DNA of 42,896 nt, taken from Azotobacter chroococcum (GTDB lineage: Bacteria; Pseudomonadota; Gammaproteobacteria; Pseudomonadales; Pseudomonadaceae). Below are positions 27,310 to 38,446 of this stretch, one piece after another. Under the pieces are notes generated by a model. The model saw only the letters and a program-made list of their open reading frames with translations. It was not told the origin of the DNA and did not search any database. Positions within the stretch are counted from its first letter, which is position 1. Each line of letters begins with the position of its first letter. The DNA is taken from positions 1 through 42,896 of the forward strand of contig NZ_SMMU01000028.1 in the NCBI RefSeq assembly GCF_004339665.1, given 5' to 3'. The position numbers and the translations under genes were made by a program.

Positions 27310-29135
27310 TGGGGCAGCAAGCCTTCGATAGCGCAGCCTTTCTGGCCCACTGCAGCAGTCATCCTGGCGTCTATCGGATGCTGGATGCGGAGGGGAAGCT
27401 GCTCTATGTCGGCAAGGCCAGGAATCTCAAGAAGCGGCTGTCCAGCTATTTCCGCACGACTGGGCTGGCGCCGAAGACGGCCGCTCTGGTCGCGCGGATA
27501 GTTCAGATCGAAACCACCATCACCGCCAACGAAACCGAGGCGCTGTTGCTGGAGCAGACCCTGATCAAGGAGTGGCGGCCACCGTACAACATCCTGCTGC
27601 GTGACGATAAGTCCTATCCCTATGTATTCCTGTCCGATGGGGTATTTCCACGGCTCGGCATTCACCGGGGAGCGAAGCAGCAGAAGGGGCGTTATTTCGG
27701 CCCTTATCCCAGCGCCGGCGCCATACGCGAAAGCCTGGGGCTCCTGCAAAAGGCCTTTCTGGTTCGCCAGTGCGAGGATAGTTATTTCAAGAACCGGACT
27801 CGCCCCTGTCTGCAGTATCAGATCAAGCGCTGCAAGGGCCCCTGTGTCGGTCTGGTCGATCCGGCCGAGTATGCCGAGGATGTTCGTCATTCGATAATGT
27901 TTCTCGAGGGGCGCAGCAATGCTCTGGCCGAGGAGCTTTCGGCGGCGATGGAGCAGGCGGCTGCTCGTCTGGATTTCGAGCGTGCTGCCGAGTTGCGCGA
28001 CCAGATCGCCCTGCTGCGTCGGGTGCAGGATCAGCAGAGCATGGAGGGTGGCAGTGGCGATGTGGACGTGCTGGCCGCAGTGGTCAAGCCCGGCGGCGCC
28101 TGCGTGCACCTGATCAGCGTGCGTGGGGGGCGTGTGCTGGGCAGCAAGAACTTCTTCCCGCAAGTGGGCATCGAGGAGGAGGTGGGAGAGGTTCTGGCTG
28201 CCTTTCTCGGCCAGTATTACCTGGCCAGTCCGGAGCGCGATCTGCCTGGCGAGATCATCGTCAATGCCGTGCACGAAGATTTCTCCGCGCTCGCCTCAGC
28301 CTTGGGCGAGCAGCATGGCCGCGAACTGCACATCAGGCACCGGGTGCGCGCCACCCGGGCACGCTGGCAGCAGTTGGCGCTTGCCAACGCGGAGCAGGCG
28401 CTGTCTGCGCGTCTGGTTCATCGCCAGCATCTGGCGGCCCGCTTCGAAGCCTTGGCTGAGGCGCTCGACCTGGACGCGCCACCCCAGCGCATGGAGTGCT
28501 TCGACATCAGTCACTCGAGCGGTGAGGCGACTGTCGCGTCCTGCGTGGTATTCGGGCCTGAGGGGGCCCTGAAAGGAGAATATCGTCGTTACAACATCGA
28601 GGGCATCACTGCCGGTGACGATTACGCTGCCATGCAGCAGGCGCTGACCCGGCGCTTCGGCAAGTTGCGGGAGGGTGAAGGAAAGCTCCCCGACATCCTC
28701 CTGGTGGATGGCGGCAAGGGCCAACTGGCAATAGCGCAAGAGGTTCTGCAGGAATTGGCTGTGCCGGATCTGATCCTGCTCGGGGTGGCCAAGGGCGTCA
28801 CCCGCAAGCCAGGGTTGGAAACCCTTTATTTGAACGATGCTGCCCATGAGTTCACATTGCCGGCCGATTCGCCGGCTCTGCATCTGATTCAGCAGATCCG
28901 CGACGAGGCCCACCGCTTCGCTATTACCGGACACCGGGCACGGCGCGGCAAGGCGCGGCGCACCTCCAGTCTGGAGGAGGTCGTCGGGGTTGGGCCGAAG
29001 CGTCGGCGCGAGCTACTCAGGTATTTCGGCGGGCTTCAGGAGCTTTCCCGAGCCAGCATCGACGAAATCGCCAAGGCGCCGGGAATCAGCAAAAAGCTCG
29101 CCGAGTCGATTTATGCAGCCTTGCACAGCGAGTAG
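27309..29135 (+). CDS. uvrC: Excinuclease ABC subunit C
   Basis: A 608-residue nucleotide-excision-repair endonuclease that cuts on both sides of a DNA lesion held by UvrB. Domains in order are the GIY-YIG nuclease for the 3' cut ([29 protein letters not shown], split here by family variation, about residues 20-48), a four-cysteine region (about 155-180), the UVR UvrB-binding motif ([20 protein letters not shown]), the RNase-H-like nuclease for the 5' cut ([27 protein letters not shown]) and two C-terminal helix-hairpin-helix motifs ([26 protein letters not shown]). The ATG shares one base with the gacA stop (TGATG), the usual gacA-uvrC coupling. Confidence 0.97.
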   Translation: MGQQAFDSAAFLAHCSSHPGVYRMLDAEGKLLYVGKARNLKKRLSSYFRTTGLAPKTAALVARIVQIETTITANETEALLLEQTLIKEWRPPYNILLRDDKSYPYVFLSDGVFPRLGIHRGAKQQKGRYFGPYPSAGAIRESLGLLQKAFLVRQCEDSYFKNRTRPCLQYQIKRCKGPCVGLVDPAEYAEDVRHSIMFLEGRSNALAEELSAAMEQAAARLDFERAAELRDQIALLRRVQDQQSMEGGSGDVDVLAAVVKPGGACVHLISVRGGRVLGSKNFFPQVGIEEEVGEVLAAFLGQYYLASPERDLPGEIIVNAVHEDFSALASALGEQHGRELHIRHRVRATRARWQQLALANAEQALSARLVHRQHLAARFEALAEALDLDAPPQRMECFDISHSSGEATVASCVVFGPEGALKGEYRRYNIEGITAGDDYAAMQQALTRRFGKLREGEGKLPDILLVDGGKGQLAIAQEVLQELAVPDLILLGVAKGVTRKPGLETLYLNDAAHEFTLPADSPALHLIQQIRDEAHRFAITGHRARRGKARRTSSLEEVVGVGPKRRRELLRYFGGLQELSRASIDEIAKAPGISKKLAESIYAALHSE

Positions 29136-29168
29136 AATGCCGGCTTACTCCGTAGCCCAGTCGTGCCG

Positions 29169-29729
29169 ATGAACATCCCCAACATTCTCACAATTCTGCG
29201 CGTTCTGCTGATCCCGGTTTTCATCCTCTTGTTCTATCTGCCGTTCACCTGGAGCTACCTGGCAGCCAGTGCCGTATTCACCTTTGCGGCCATTACTGAC
29301 TGGTTCGATGGTTATCTTGCCCGGCGTTTGCAACAGAGTACCCCGTTTGGCGCCTTTCTCGATCCGGTAGCAGACAAGCTGATAGTCGCCGTGGCGCTGG
29401 TGCTGTTGGTGGGGGAGCATGCCAATCTTTGGCTGACCCTTCCGGCCATCATTATCATTGGCCGCGAAATTATGGTGTCGGCCTTGCGCGAATGGATGGC
29501 TGAGCTGGGGGCGCGAGCGCAAGTTGCGGTTTCGAGTCTGGGCAAATGGAAAACTACGGCGCAAATGGTGGCTTTGGTTTTGCTTCTCGCCAATCCGCCG
29601 CTGCCGACCTTCTGGGTCATGCTTGGCTACGCGTTGCTAATCGTCGCAGCTGCACTCACGCTATGGTCCATGACACAGTATTTATTGGCAGCCTGGCCTC
29701 ACCTCATGAGTACAGTTGAAAAAAAATAA
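29169..29729 (+). CDS. pgsA: CDP-diacylglycerol-glycerol-3-phosphate 3-phosphatidyltransferase
   Basis: A 186-residue inner-membrane enzyme that makes phosphatidylglycerol phosphate, the committed step to phosphatidylglycerol and cardiolipin. The CDP-alcohol phosphotransferase motif DG-x2-AR-x8-G-x3-D-x3-D is intact in [10 protein letters not shown] and [10 protein letters not shown]. About five membrane helices are visible. The ATG at 29169 gives the family start [16 protein letters not shown]; an in-frame GTG at 29163 would add two residues. It follows uvrC by 33 bases and is followed by tRNA genes, as in other pseudomonads. Confidence 0.96.
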   Translation: MNIPNILTILRVLLIPVFILLFYLPFTWSYLAASAVFTFAAITDWFDGYLARRLQQSTPFGAFLDPVADKLIVAVALVLLVGEHANLWLTLPAIIIIGREIMVSALREWMAELGARAQVAVSSLGKWKTTAQMVALVLLLANPPLPTFWVMLGYALLIVAAALTLWSMTQYLLAAWPHLMSTVEKK

Positions 29730-29746
29730 GTTTTTGAATCAAAGGC

Positions 29747-29774
29747 TTGACTGGGCGCTGCGAATCTATAGAAT
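29747..29774 (+). promoter_or_regulatory. Promoter of the tRNA-Gly/tRNA-Cys unit
   Basis: TTGACT (29747-29752) and TAGAAT (29769-29774) are separated by 16 bases. A GC-rich discriminator (GGCGCCCG) follows the -10, as expected for a stable-RNA promoter under stringent control. The first tRNA begins 19 bases after the -10. Confidence 0.65.
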
Positions 29775-29792
29775 GGCGCCCGTCACCAAGAC

Positions 29793-29868
<76 letters not shown>

Positions 29869-29913
29869 GTTTTCTCTGTGTGAAGATTCCGCTTGGGCGG
29901 TTTCTTGATTTAA

Positions 29914-29987
29914 GGCCGGGTGGCAGAGTGGTCATGCAGCGGATTGCAAATCCGTGTACGCCGGTTCGATTCCGACCTCGGCCTCCA
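29914..29987 (+). tRNA. tRNA-Cys (anticodon GCA)
   Basis: A 74-base tRNA with encoded CCA. The acceptor stem GGCCGGG pairs with CTCGGCC (one G-U pair). The anticodon loop TTGCAAA lies on a GCGGA/TCCGT stem and gives GCA. The T loop is GTTCGATTC. It is 45 bases after tRNA-Gly and probably cotranscribed with it. Confidence 0.97.
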
Positions 29988-29993
29988 TTTTTG

Positions 29994-30029
29994 AAAAGCC
30001 CCTGCAAGTTTTTCTTTGCAGGGGCTTTT
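29994..30029 (+). terminator. Rho-independent terminator after tRNA-Cys
   Basis: A perfect 14-bp stem, AAAAGCCCCTGCAA paired with TTGCAGGGGCTTTT, has an 8-base loop and ends in a T-rich tail (CTTTTGCTT). It lies 6 bases after the tRNA-Cys CCA end and should stop the tRNA-Gly/tRNA-Cys transcript. Confidence 0.88.
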
Positions 30030-30073
30030 GCTTATGTGCTCAGTTAAGTGCTGTCAAGGCGCTGTATATTACC

Positions 30074-30102
30074 TTGTCTTATGAGGTAGGGTTGTATATA
30101 TT
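30074..30102 (+). promoter_or_regulatory. Promoter of tRNA-Leu
   Basis: TTGTCT (30074-30079) and TATATT (30097-30102) with 17 bases between. A small GC-rich hairpin (CCTGCGC/GCGCAGG, 30103-30121) lies right after the -10 and the tRNA starts at 30143. The tRNA therefore seems to be transcribed separately from the two upstream ones, which end at a strong terminator. Confidence 0.6.
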
Positions 30103-30142
30103 CCTGCGCGCTTTGCGCAGGGGTATTTTCTGCAGGCGTTCT

Positions 30143-30229
30143 GCCCGGATGGCGAAATTGGTAGACGCAAGGGACTTAAAATCCCTCGCTGGCAACAGCG
30201 TGCCGGTTCGATCCCGGCTCCGGGCACCA
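30143..30229 (+). tRNA. tRNA-Leu (anticodon UAA)
   Basis: An 87-base class II tRNA with encoded CCA. The acceptor stem GCCCGGA pairs with TCCGGGC. The anticodon loop CTTAAAA on an AGGGA/TCCCT stem gives UAA. A variable arm (TCGCTGGCAACAGCG) and the T loop GTTCGATCC follow. Confidence 0.96.
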
Positions 30230-30295
30230 GTAAGATCAAGGGCTTCAGCGATTCGAGTTGATCCTCATCTGATCTGAAATTTCTAGCTTGGCCCT

Positions 30296-30600
30296 CAATT
30301 CTCCCTATTGGTCCGTATACAAAGCCTGCTGAATGCCACGAAAGGCATTCGACGATCAGCTCCCAACTGTCGTTGGTTCGTCGAGGCGGTGCTCTGGATG
30401 CTGCGCAGCGGCGCCCGATAGCGGATGTTTCCCCGCCGCCTTGGTTCATGGAACAGTGTCTTCAAGCGCTTTGCACCGTTGGTGCCGGCTCGGCGTTTGG
30501 GATGGCTCCGCTCGGTATTAACCTAGGGCGCCGATCTCCAGCATGTCTGTATCGATAGTTTCATCGTTCGTGCCATTACCGTGCGGCCGTGGGGATTGAT
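30296..30600 (+). pseudogene. Decayed IS5-family transposase remnant
   Basis: Conceptual translation from 30296 gives RIQSLL (30314-30331), then NCRWFVEAVLWMLRSGA (30365-30415), the N-terminal signature of IS5/IS427-type transposases. A TAG at 30419 interrupts it where the family has Trp. The match continues with GSWNSVFKRFA, changes frame (RWCRLGVWDG, near 30478-30507), stops again at TAA, and resumes with LQHVCIDS and IVRA around 30536-30575, the first catalytic Asp region. The C-terminal half with the other catalytic residues is absent. It is thus an old, dead insertion in the gap between tRNA-Leu and the HDOD gene. No terminal repeats could be recognised. Confidence 0.75.
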
Positions 30601-30723
30601 TCGCTCCAGGGTTCGTAACATGCGAATTTCGTGATTGCTCAATGAGTTCCGTATCTTGGCTGGTGGCAGAATGCTTTTGCTGAGATCGAACTTGACTGAT
30701 GAGTAGGAGCGGGAAGAAACGAG

Positions 30724-31560
30724 ATGGGCGAGCTTGCCGAGAAGGTTCAGCGGGAATTGATCGAGGCCATCGATAACGATGAGCTGATATTGCCTACATT
30801 GCCCGAGGCGGCGCTGGAGGTGCGTGAGGCCGCGCGTGATCCGGAGATCAGCATCGGCGCCCTGGCGAGAGTGATCGGACACGATGCGGCGTTGAGCGCA
30901 CGGCTCATCAAGGTGGCGAACAGTCCGCTGATGCGTGCCAACAGGGAAATCACCGACCTGCAGACAGCCATCAGTCGCCTGGGCATCAACTATACCTGTA
31001 CCCTGGCCACGGGCCTGGCCATGGAGCAGATGTTCCAGGCGACTTCACCTGTGGTAGACCGCAAGATGCGTGAGGTCTGGCGGAAAAGCAGCGAAGTTGC
31101 CGGCATCTGTTACATGCTCTGCCGTCATTACACCCGCCTGGTGCCCGACCAGGCGACCCTGGCCGGCCTGGTGAGCCGGATCGGCGTTCTGCCCATTCTC
31201 ACCTATGCGGAAACCCACGACGAACTGCTGGCCGATCCAGCCGTCCTCGACCAGATCATCGAGCAGACCCACCCGAGCCTTGGCGACAGGATTCTGCGCA
31301 GCTGGGAATTTCCCGTCCCTATCGCCGGCGTTCCCGGCGAATACCTGAACTTTGCCCGGGATTCTGCCCAGGTGGATTACGTGGATATCGTCCAGGTAGC
31401 GGAGCTGTTGAGCCATGTCGGTACCGAGCATCCCTTCACGCGGCTCGACTGGAGGGGAATTGCGGCGTTCGCCAAGCTTGGCCTCGATCCCGATCTGGAC
31501 GTGCAGGCCGATGAAGACCTGAGCGATTCGATGGAAGCAGCGATGGGCATGCTGCAGTAA
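30724..31560 (+). CDS. HDOD-domain signalling protein
   Basis: A 278-residue soluble protein. The HDOD domain covers about residues 20-215: the typical start ILPTLPEAALEVREAARDP, then ISIGALARVIGHDAALSARLIKVANSPLM, LQTAISRLGIN and LAGLVSRIGVLPIL. HDOD domains resemble HD phosphohydrolases but usually lack the catalytic His-Asp pair and act as scaffolds in c-di-GMP, motility or twitching control. No GGDEF, EAL or kinase domain is attached. It is a single gene, preceded by the IS5 remnant and convergent with the acyl-CoA dehydrogenase. Its partner is unknown. Confidence 0.88.
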   Translation: MGELAEKVQRELIEAIDNDELILPTLPEAALEVREAARDPEISIGALARVIGHDAALSARLIKVANSPLMRANREITDLQTAISRLGINYTCTLATGLAMEQMFQATSPVVDRKMREVWRKSSEVAGICYMLCRHYTRLVPDQATLAGLVSRIGVLPILTYAETHDELLADPAVLDQIIEQTHPSLGDRILRSWEFPVPIAGVPGEYLNFARDSAQVDYVDIVQVAELLSHVGTEHPFTRLDWRGIAAFAKLGLDPDLDVQADEDLSDSMEAAMGMLQ

Positions 31561-31579
31561 AGGTCGGGAGTCCGCCAGT

Positions 31580-31610
31580 CAGCCGGCTCGGCACAAGGCC
31601 CCGCCGGCTG
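31580..31610. terminator. Hairpin between convergent HDOD and acyl-CoA dehydrogenase genes
   Basis: CAGCCGGC (31580-31587) pairs with GCCGGCTG (31603-31610) around a 15-base loop; an alternative CTCGGCA/TGCCGAG pairing overlaps it. It lies in the 60-base gap between two convergent genes, but without a U-tract. Terminator function is plausible only. Confidence 0.35.
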
Positions 31611-31620
31611 CCGAGGGCAA

Positions 31621-33399
<1,779 letters not shown>

Positions 33400-33470
33400 G
33401 ACGGACCTCGTTTTCTTGTCATGAAACGGTCGCCCGGTGCGGTCCGGGCGGCCGGTGTCGAGCGCGCGGC

Positions 33471-34343
33471 TCAGGCGTGGACGTGAAAGCCGCGGCCGCT
33501 CTTGCGGCCCAGATAGCCGGCCGCGACCATTTCCTTGAGCAGGCTGGCCGGGCGGTACTTGGGATCGCCGAAATCGCGGTAGAAGGTTTCGAGAATCGCC
33601 AGCAGCGTATCCAGGCCGATCAGGTCGGCCAGCGCCAAGGGGCCGATGGGGTGGTTGCAGCCGAGCTGCATGCCGGTATCTATATCCTGGGCGCTGGCCA
33701 GGCCTTCCTGGAGGACGAAGATCGCCTCGTTGATCATCGGACAGAGGATGCGGTTGACCACGAAGCCCGGGCTGTTGCGCACCGAGATGGCGGTCTTGCC
33801 GACATGCTCGGCGAATTCCAGGGCCCTGACATGGGTGGATTCGGAAGTCTGCAGGCCGCGAATGACCTCCACCAGGGTCATGATCGGCACCGGATTGAAG
33901 AAGTGCAGGCCGATGAAGCGCTCGGGGTTGCCCAGTGCACTCGCCAGTTGGCTGATCGACAGTGAGGAGGTGTTGCTGGCAATCAGGGCGTCGGGCTCCG
34001 TCACTTCCTCGATCAGGGCGAGAATCTGCCGCTTGAGGTCGAGATTCTCGGTAGCCGCCTCGATGACCAGGCTGCTCCCGGCAAGGGCGCCGTAGCTGGT
34101 CTGCGGATGGATGCGGGACAGGGCGGCCTGCTTGTCCGCTTCACTGATCAGGCCCTTCTTCAGCTGCCGCTCCAGGTTGTTGGAGAGGGTGGCGAGACCG
34201 CGCTCGAGGGCCGTGTCGGAGATGTCCACCAGGGTGACTGGAAGGCCCGCCAGCGCGCAGACCTGGGCGATGCCGTTGCCCATGGTGCCGGCACCGATGA
34301 TCGCGATGCGCAGATCGCTCGTGTTCTTCAGATGATCGTTCAT
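33471..34343 (-). CDS. 3-hydroxybutyryl-CoA dehydrogenase
   Basis: A 290-residue NAD(P)-dependent L-3-hydroxyacyl-CoA dehydrogenase. The N-terminal Rossmann motif is [21 protein letters not shown]. The catalytic His lies in [18 protein letters not shown] with Glu nearby, followed by [13 protein letters not shown] and the C-terminal dimer domain with [15 protein letters not shown]. The ATG at 34343 starts [11 protein letters not shown]; an upstream continuation to 34436 lacks family similarity. It is the single-domain type (PaaH/Hbd/FadB2-like), with no crotonase domain attached. It likely acts in short-chain beta-oxidation together with the acyl-CoA dehydrogenase downstream. Confidence 0.93.
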   Translation of the reverse strand: MNDHLKNTSDLRIAIIGAGTMGNGIAQVCALAGLPVTLVDISDTALERGLATLSNNLERQLKKGLISEADKQAALSRIHPQTSYGALAGSSLVIEAATENLDLKRQILALIEEVTEPDALIASNTSSLSISQLASALGNPERFIGLHFFNPVPIMTLVEVIRGLQTSESTHVRALEFAEHVGKTAISVRNSPGFVVNRILCPMINEAIFVLQEGLASAQDIDTGMQLGCNHPIGPLALADLIGLDTLLAILETFYRDFGDPKYRPASLLKEMVAAGYLGRKSGRGFHVHA

Positions 34344-34426
34344 GCTTGGTTTCCGTGTTAACGGGGTTGGCTGATTTCCTGGTAGTTTCGACCCGTGCGC
34401 CCGGGCCGTACCGCACACAGTAGGTG

Positions 34427-34497
34427 CTGGCGGCACTAACCGCCAGAGGAGCGGTGGTCGGCGAACCGCACCCTGTCCCCGGCAGGGCGCGGTTCGC
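34427..34497 (-). terminator. Two tandem hairpins downstream of actP
   Basis: Read from actP, the first hairpin pairs GCGAACCGC (34461-34469) with GCGGTTCGC (34489-34497), with an inner CCCTG/CAGGG stem. The second pairs CTGGCGG (34427-34433) with CCGCCAG (34440-34446) around CACTAA. Together they lie directly after the actP stop and before the 3-hydroxyacyl-CoA dehydrogenase gene. They could end or attenuate the actP transcript. No U-tract is seen. Confidence 0.5.
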
Positions 34498-34505
34498 GCA
34501 AGCCC

Positions 34506-36170
34506 TCAGTGCGCGCTGGCCGCGGCGGCCCCCAGGCCGGTCTGGGCACGGACGAACTGGTCGTCGAAGGCTGCCCGCTCTTGCTCGGCACGAGCGCTGC
34601 GGTCGAGTTTGGAGACCACGACGATGACCAGGAAGGCCAGCGGCATGGAGAACAGCGCCGGATGGTCGTAGGGGAAGATCGCTTTGGCGTTGCCCAGCAC
34701 CGTGACCCATACTGCCGGCGACAGGATCACCAGCAGGAGCGCACTGACCAGGCCGGCACAGCCGCCCCAGAGAGCACCGCGGGTGGTCAGGCCCTTCCAG
34801 TACATGGCCATGATCAGCACCGGGAAGTTGGTCGAGGCGGCGACGCCGAAGGTCAGGCCGACCAGGAAGGCGACGTTCTGTTTCTCGAACAGGATGCCGA
34901 GACCAATGGCGACCAGGCCGAGGCCGATGGTGGCGATGCGGGTCACGCGCATCTCGTCCTTCTCGCTGGCCTGGCCTTTCTTGAACACGGTGGCGTACAG
35001 GTCGTGGGAGATCGCCGAGGCGCCGGCCAGGGCCAGGCCGGAAACCACCGCGAGGATGGTGGCGAAGGCCGTAGCGGAGAGGAAGCCGAGGAACAGGTTG
35101 CCGCCCACTGCCTTGGCCAGGTGCATGGCGACCATGTTGCCGCCGCCGATCAGCGCGCCCCTGAGGTCGCCGCCGACGAAGTACTGCGGGTCGGTGCCGA
35201 CGATGACGATGGCGGAGAAGCCGAGCGTGATGACTACCAGGAAGAAGAAGCCGATGAAGCCGGTGGCGTAGAACACCGACTTGCGGGCTTCCTTGGCGTT
35301 CGGCACGGTGAAGAAGCGCATCAGGATGTGTGGCAGGCCGGCGATGCCGAAGGCTAGGCCGAGCGACATGGAGGCGGCGTTGAGCGGGTCTGCGAGCATC
35401 GAGCCGGGGCCCATGATCGCCTTGCCGATGGCGTGGCTGTCGATGGCGCGGGCGGCGAGGGCTTCGTAGCTGAAGCCGAACTGGGCCATTGCCAGCAGCG
35501 CCAGGGTAGTACCGCCGGCGAGCAGCAGCACCGCCTTGATGATCTGTACCCAGGTGGTGGCAAGCATCCCGCCGAAGATCACGTAGACCAGCATCAGCGC
35601 GCCGACCACCACCACCGCCACCGGGTAGTCGAGACCGAACAGCAGCTTGATCAGTTGGCCGGCGCCGACCATCTGCACCACCAGATAGCAGCACACCACG
35701 GTCAGCGAGCCGAAGGCGGCGAAGGTGCGGATGCGGGTCTGGTCGAGGCGATAGGAGACGATGTCGGCGAAGGTGAAGCGGCCTAGATTGCGCAGTCGTT
35801 CGGCCATCAGGAAGGTGATCAGCGGCCAGCCGACGAAGAACGCCACGGTATAGATGAAGCCGTCGTAGCCCTTGGCGAAGATCAGGCTGGACAGGCCGAG
35901 CAGGGTGGCGGCGGACATGTAGTCGCCGGCGATCGCCAGGCCGTTCTGGAAACCGCTGATGCCGCCGCCGGCGGTGTAGAAGTCGGCCGTGGAGCGGGTC
36001 TGGCGGGAGGCCCACAAGGTGATTGCCAGGGTGCCGAGGACGAAGACGAAGAACATGCCGATGGCATGCAGGTTGAGAGGCTGCTTTTCCGCAACGATCA
36101 CTGGGGCTGCGAAGGCGCTGGTGGAGAGCAGGCAGAGGCCGGCAAGGCCAAGGGCGCGAAGCGGACTCAT
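34506..36170 (-). CDS. actP: Acetate/cation symporter ActP
   Basis: A 554-residue inner-membrane transporter of the sodium:solute symporter family that takes up acetate and related short acids. The N-terminus [23 protein letters not shown] resembles a signal sequence, as in E. coli ActP (YjcG). Family blocks are [41 protein letters not shown] and [23 protein letters not shown]-like sequence in the middle, with about 13 membrane helices. Its ATG at 36170 overlaps the stop of the DUF485 gene by 4 bases (ATGA). The long upstream open frame is a GC artefact. Confidence 0.94.
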   Translation of the reverse strand: MSPLRALGLAGLCLLSTSAFAAPVIVAEKQPLNLHAIGMFFVFVLGTLAITLWASRQTRSTADFYTAGGGISGFQNGLAIAGDYMSAATLLGLSSLIFAKGYDGFIYTVAFFVGWPLITFLMAERLRNLGRFTFADIVSYRLDQTRIRTFAAFGSLTVVCCYLVVQMVGAGQLIKLLFGLDYPVAVVVVGALMLVYVIFGGMLATTWVQIIKAVLLLAGGTTLALLAMAQFGFSYEALAARAIDSHAIGKAIMGPGSMLADPLNAASMSLGLAFGIAGLPHILMRFFTVPNAKEARKSVFYATGFIGFFFLVVITLGFSAIVIVGTDPQYFVGGDLRGALIGGGNMVAMHLAKAVGGNLFLGFLSATAFATILAVVSGLALAGASAISHDLYATVFKKGQASEKDEMRVTRIATIGLGLVAIGLGILFEKQNVAFLVGLTFGVAASTNFPVLIMAMYWKGLTTRGALWGGCAGLVSALLLVILSPAVWVTVLGNAKAIFPYDHPALFSMPLAFLVIVVVSKLDRSARAEQERAAFDDQFVRAQTGLGAAAASAH

Positions 36171-36496
36171 TGCTGGCTCTCCTTGAGGATCTGGGCGCTG
36201 AGGGCGTCGAAACGGGTATTGGCGCTGCGCACGTACCAGCCAGTGAGCAGCCAGGAGAAGACGATGATCGCCGCACCAACCGGCAGACCGACGGTCAGCA
36301 GGGTGTCTTCGCCGAGTGGTTGATGCAGCCATTGCGGGGCGAAGGCCACCGTCAGCATGAACAGGGAATAGGCGCCGAATACCGTAGCGCTCAGCGACCA
36401 TGCCAGGCGCGAGCGGCTTTGCACCAGCTGGTGGAATTTCGGATTGTTGCGGATCTGGTCGTAACTCTGGGTATGTAGTGATATTGGTTGGTTCAT
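36167..36496 (-). CDS. yjcH: DUF485 inner-membrane protein (YjcH family)
   Basis: A 109-residue protein with two membrane helices (about residues 33-53 and 68-88), typical of DUF485. The pattern [19 protein letters not shown] before helix one and [21 protein letters not shown] at helix two is the family signature. In many bacteria yjcH precedes actP in the acs-yjcH-actP operon, and here it overlaps actP by 4 bases. It is thought to assist the transporter; the mechanism is unknown. No clear ribosome binding site precedes the ATG. Confidence 0.9.
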   Translation of the reverse strand: MNQPISLHTQSYDQIRNNPKFHQLVQSRSRLAWSLSATVFGAYSLFMLTVAFAPQWLHQPLGEDTLLTVGLPVGAAIIVFSWLLTGWYVRSANTRFDALSAQILKESQQ

Positions 36497-36634
36497 CGTT
36501 GGGCACCGGATTGTTGTTGTTGTCTCTGTACCATTCGCGACCGCCCCTTCGGGCGCGCCGCTACCTCTGGCGCTCGGCCGGAGCCAGGCGCCATGTCTTC
36601 TCGATCTGTTTTGCGGAATAGATCAGGGCTGGCG

Positions 36635-38257
36635 CTACAGCGCCCTGGCCCTTTCGCGCAGGACGTATTTCTGGATCTTACCGGTGGAGGTCTTCGGCAG
36701 TTCGCTGAAGACCACGCGCTTGGGGATCTTGAAGCCGGCCAGGTGCTCGCGGCAGAAGGCGATGATCTCCGCCTCGCTGGTCCGCTCGTGGCCGGCCTTG
36801 AGGGTGACGAAGGCGCAGGGGGTCTCGCCCCATTTTTCGTCGGGGCGGGCCACCACGGCCGCCTCGAGGACGCCGTGATGGCGATAGAGCACGCCTTCCA
36901 CCTCGATGGTCGAGATGTTCTCGCCACCGGAGATCACGATGTCCTTCAGGCGGTCCTTGATCTCCACGTAGCCGTCCGGATGCCAGACGCCCAGGTCGCC
37001 GGTGTGGAACCAGCCGCCCTCGAAGGCCTCGGCAGTGGCGGTGGGGTTCTTCAGGTAGCCCTTCATCACCGTGTTGCCGCGCATGAAGATCTCGCCGATG
37101 GTTTCGCCGTCGCGCGGCAGTGGCTTGAGGGTCTGCGGATCGGCCACCATCACCCCTTCCAGGGTCGGGTAGCGCACGCCCTGGCGCGCCTTGATCCGTG
37201 CCCGGTCGTCCAGCGGCAACTCGTCCCATTCCTCGTGCCAGGCGCACACGGTGACCGGGCCGTAGACTTCGGTGAGGCCGTAGACATGGGTGACCTTGAT
37301 GCCCATTTCCTCCACCGCGCCGATCACCTTGGCCGGCGGTGCGGCGCCGGCGACCATGGCGTTGACCGGATGGTCGATGGCGGCCTTGGCCGAATCGGGC
37401 ATGTTGACCAGCGCGTTGAGCACGATGGGCGCGCCGCACAGATGGGTGACGCGGTGCTCGTGGATCAGGGTGAGGATCTTCTGCGGGTCGACCCGGCGCA
37501 GGAAAACGTGTGCGCCGGCCAGGGCGGTGACGGTCCAGGGGTAGCACCAGCCGTTGCAGTGGAACATCGGCAGGGTCCAGAGATACACGGGATGGTTGCC
37601 CATCGCCCAGACCATTTGGTTGCCCAGCGAGTTCAGGTAGGCGCCGCGGTGGTGGTAGACCACGCCCTTGGGGTTGCCGGTGGTGCCCGAGGTGTAGTTG
37701 AGGCTGATGGCCTGCCACTCGTCCTCCGGCCACTGCCAGGCGAACTCGGGATCGCCCTCGGCGAGCAGCGCCTCGTAGTCCAGATCGCTGACCGGCTGGC
37801 CCTCGCCGTATTCCGGATCGTCGACGTCGATCACCAGCGGCGGGTGGGCGAGCATGCCGACCGCGGCATGAATCACCTCCTGGTATTCGCGGTCGGCGAT
37901 CAGCACCTTGGCTTCGCCGTGCTGCAGCATGAAGGCGATGGCCTCGGCGTCCAGGCGCACATTGAGGGTATTGAGCACGGCGCCGATCATCGGCACGCCG
38001 AAGTGCGCCTCGAGCATCTGCGGAATGTTCGGCAGCATCACCGCGACGGTGTCGCCCTTGCCGATGCCGCGGCCGGCGAGGGCCGAGGCCAGGCGGCGGC
38101 AGCGCACATAGGTTTCGGCCCAGTTGCGGCGGATCGAGCCGTGGATCACGGCGGGGCGGTGCGGATAGACGGCGGCGCTGCGCTCGATGAAGCTCAGCGG
38201 GGAAAGCGGGACGTGGTTGACTTCAGAGCGTGACAGCCCCTGTTCGAAGATCGACAT
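36635..38257 (-). CDS. Acyl-CoA synthetase (AMP-forming)
   Basis: A 540-residue ligase of the ANL superfamily that activates a carboxylic acid to its CoA thioester with ATP. Motifs are the P-loop-like YTSGTTGNPKGVVYHH (A3), VYGLTEVYGP (A5), GWFHTGDLG (A7), IKDRLKDIVISGGENIS (A8) and the catalytic lysine in LPKTSTGKIQKY (A10). It belongs to the medium-chain or methylmercaptopropionate-CoA-ligase-like branch rather than to acetyl-CoA synthetase (it is shorter and lacks the Acs N-terminal region). AAAGGA precedes the ATG. It lies 138 bases upstream of the DUF485/actP pair on the same strand and is divergent from the kinase. Confidence 0.9.
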   Translation of the reverse strand: MSIFEQGLSRSEVNHVPLSPLSFIERSAAVYPHRPAVIHGSIRRNWAETYVRCRRLASALAGRGIGKGDTVAVMLPNIPQMLEAHFGVPMIGAVLNTLNVRLDAEAIAFMLQHGEAKVLIADREYQEVIHAAVGMLAHPPLVIDVDDPEYGEGQPVSDLDYEALLAEGDPEFAWQWPEDEWQAISLNYTSGTTGNPKGVVYHHRGAYLNSLGNQMVWAMGNHPVYLWTLPMFHCNGWCYPWTVTALAGAHVFLRRVDPQKILTLIHEHRVTHLCGAPIVLNALVNMPDSAKAAIDHPVNAMVAGAAPPAKVIGAVEEMGIKVTHVYGLTEVYGPVTVCAWHEEWDELPLDDRARIKARQGVRYPTLEGVMVADPQTLKPLPRDGETIGEIFMRGNTVMKGYLKNPTATAEAFEGGWFHTGDLGVWHPDGYVEIKDRLKDIVISGGENISTIEVEGVLYRHHGVLEAAVVARPDEKWGETPCAFVTLKAGHERTSEAEIIAFCREHLAGFKIPKRVVFSELPKTSTGKIQKYVLRERARAL

Positions 38258-38446
38258 GTTTTTATCCTTTCAGGCTAATTGTTAGCTCTTATTGCCTCCC
38301 AGCGTCCCCGTTCCGGCGGGTGGCTGGTACATCCTTCGCGGACCTATATAGCAATCTCTATTTAATCTGTAAATACTACTGAATTGATATGGTGTTTTTA
38401 CTATATTCATCCCCGCGATCTCAGGTCATCAGCCGGAAGACACCCC

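Noticed and set aside
33431-33450. CGCCCGG/CCGGGCG hairpin between the two acyl-CoA genes as a terminator
   Set aside because: A 7-bp stem without a U-tract in a GC-rich region is too weak to call.
34344-36279. Upstream part of a 712-codon minus frame ending within the hydroxyacyl-CoA dehydrogenase gene
   Set aside because: It is a shifted reading of actP, and the fused end is also out of frame with the true dehydrogenase.
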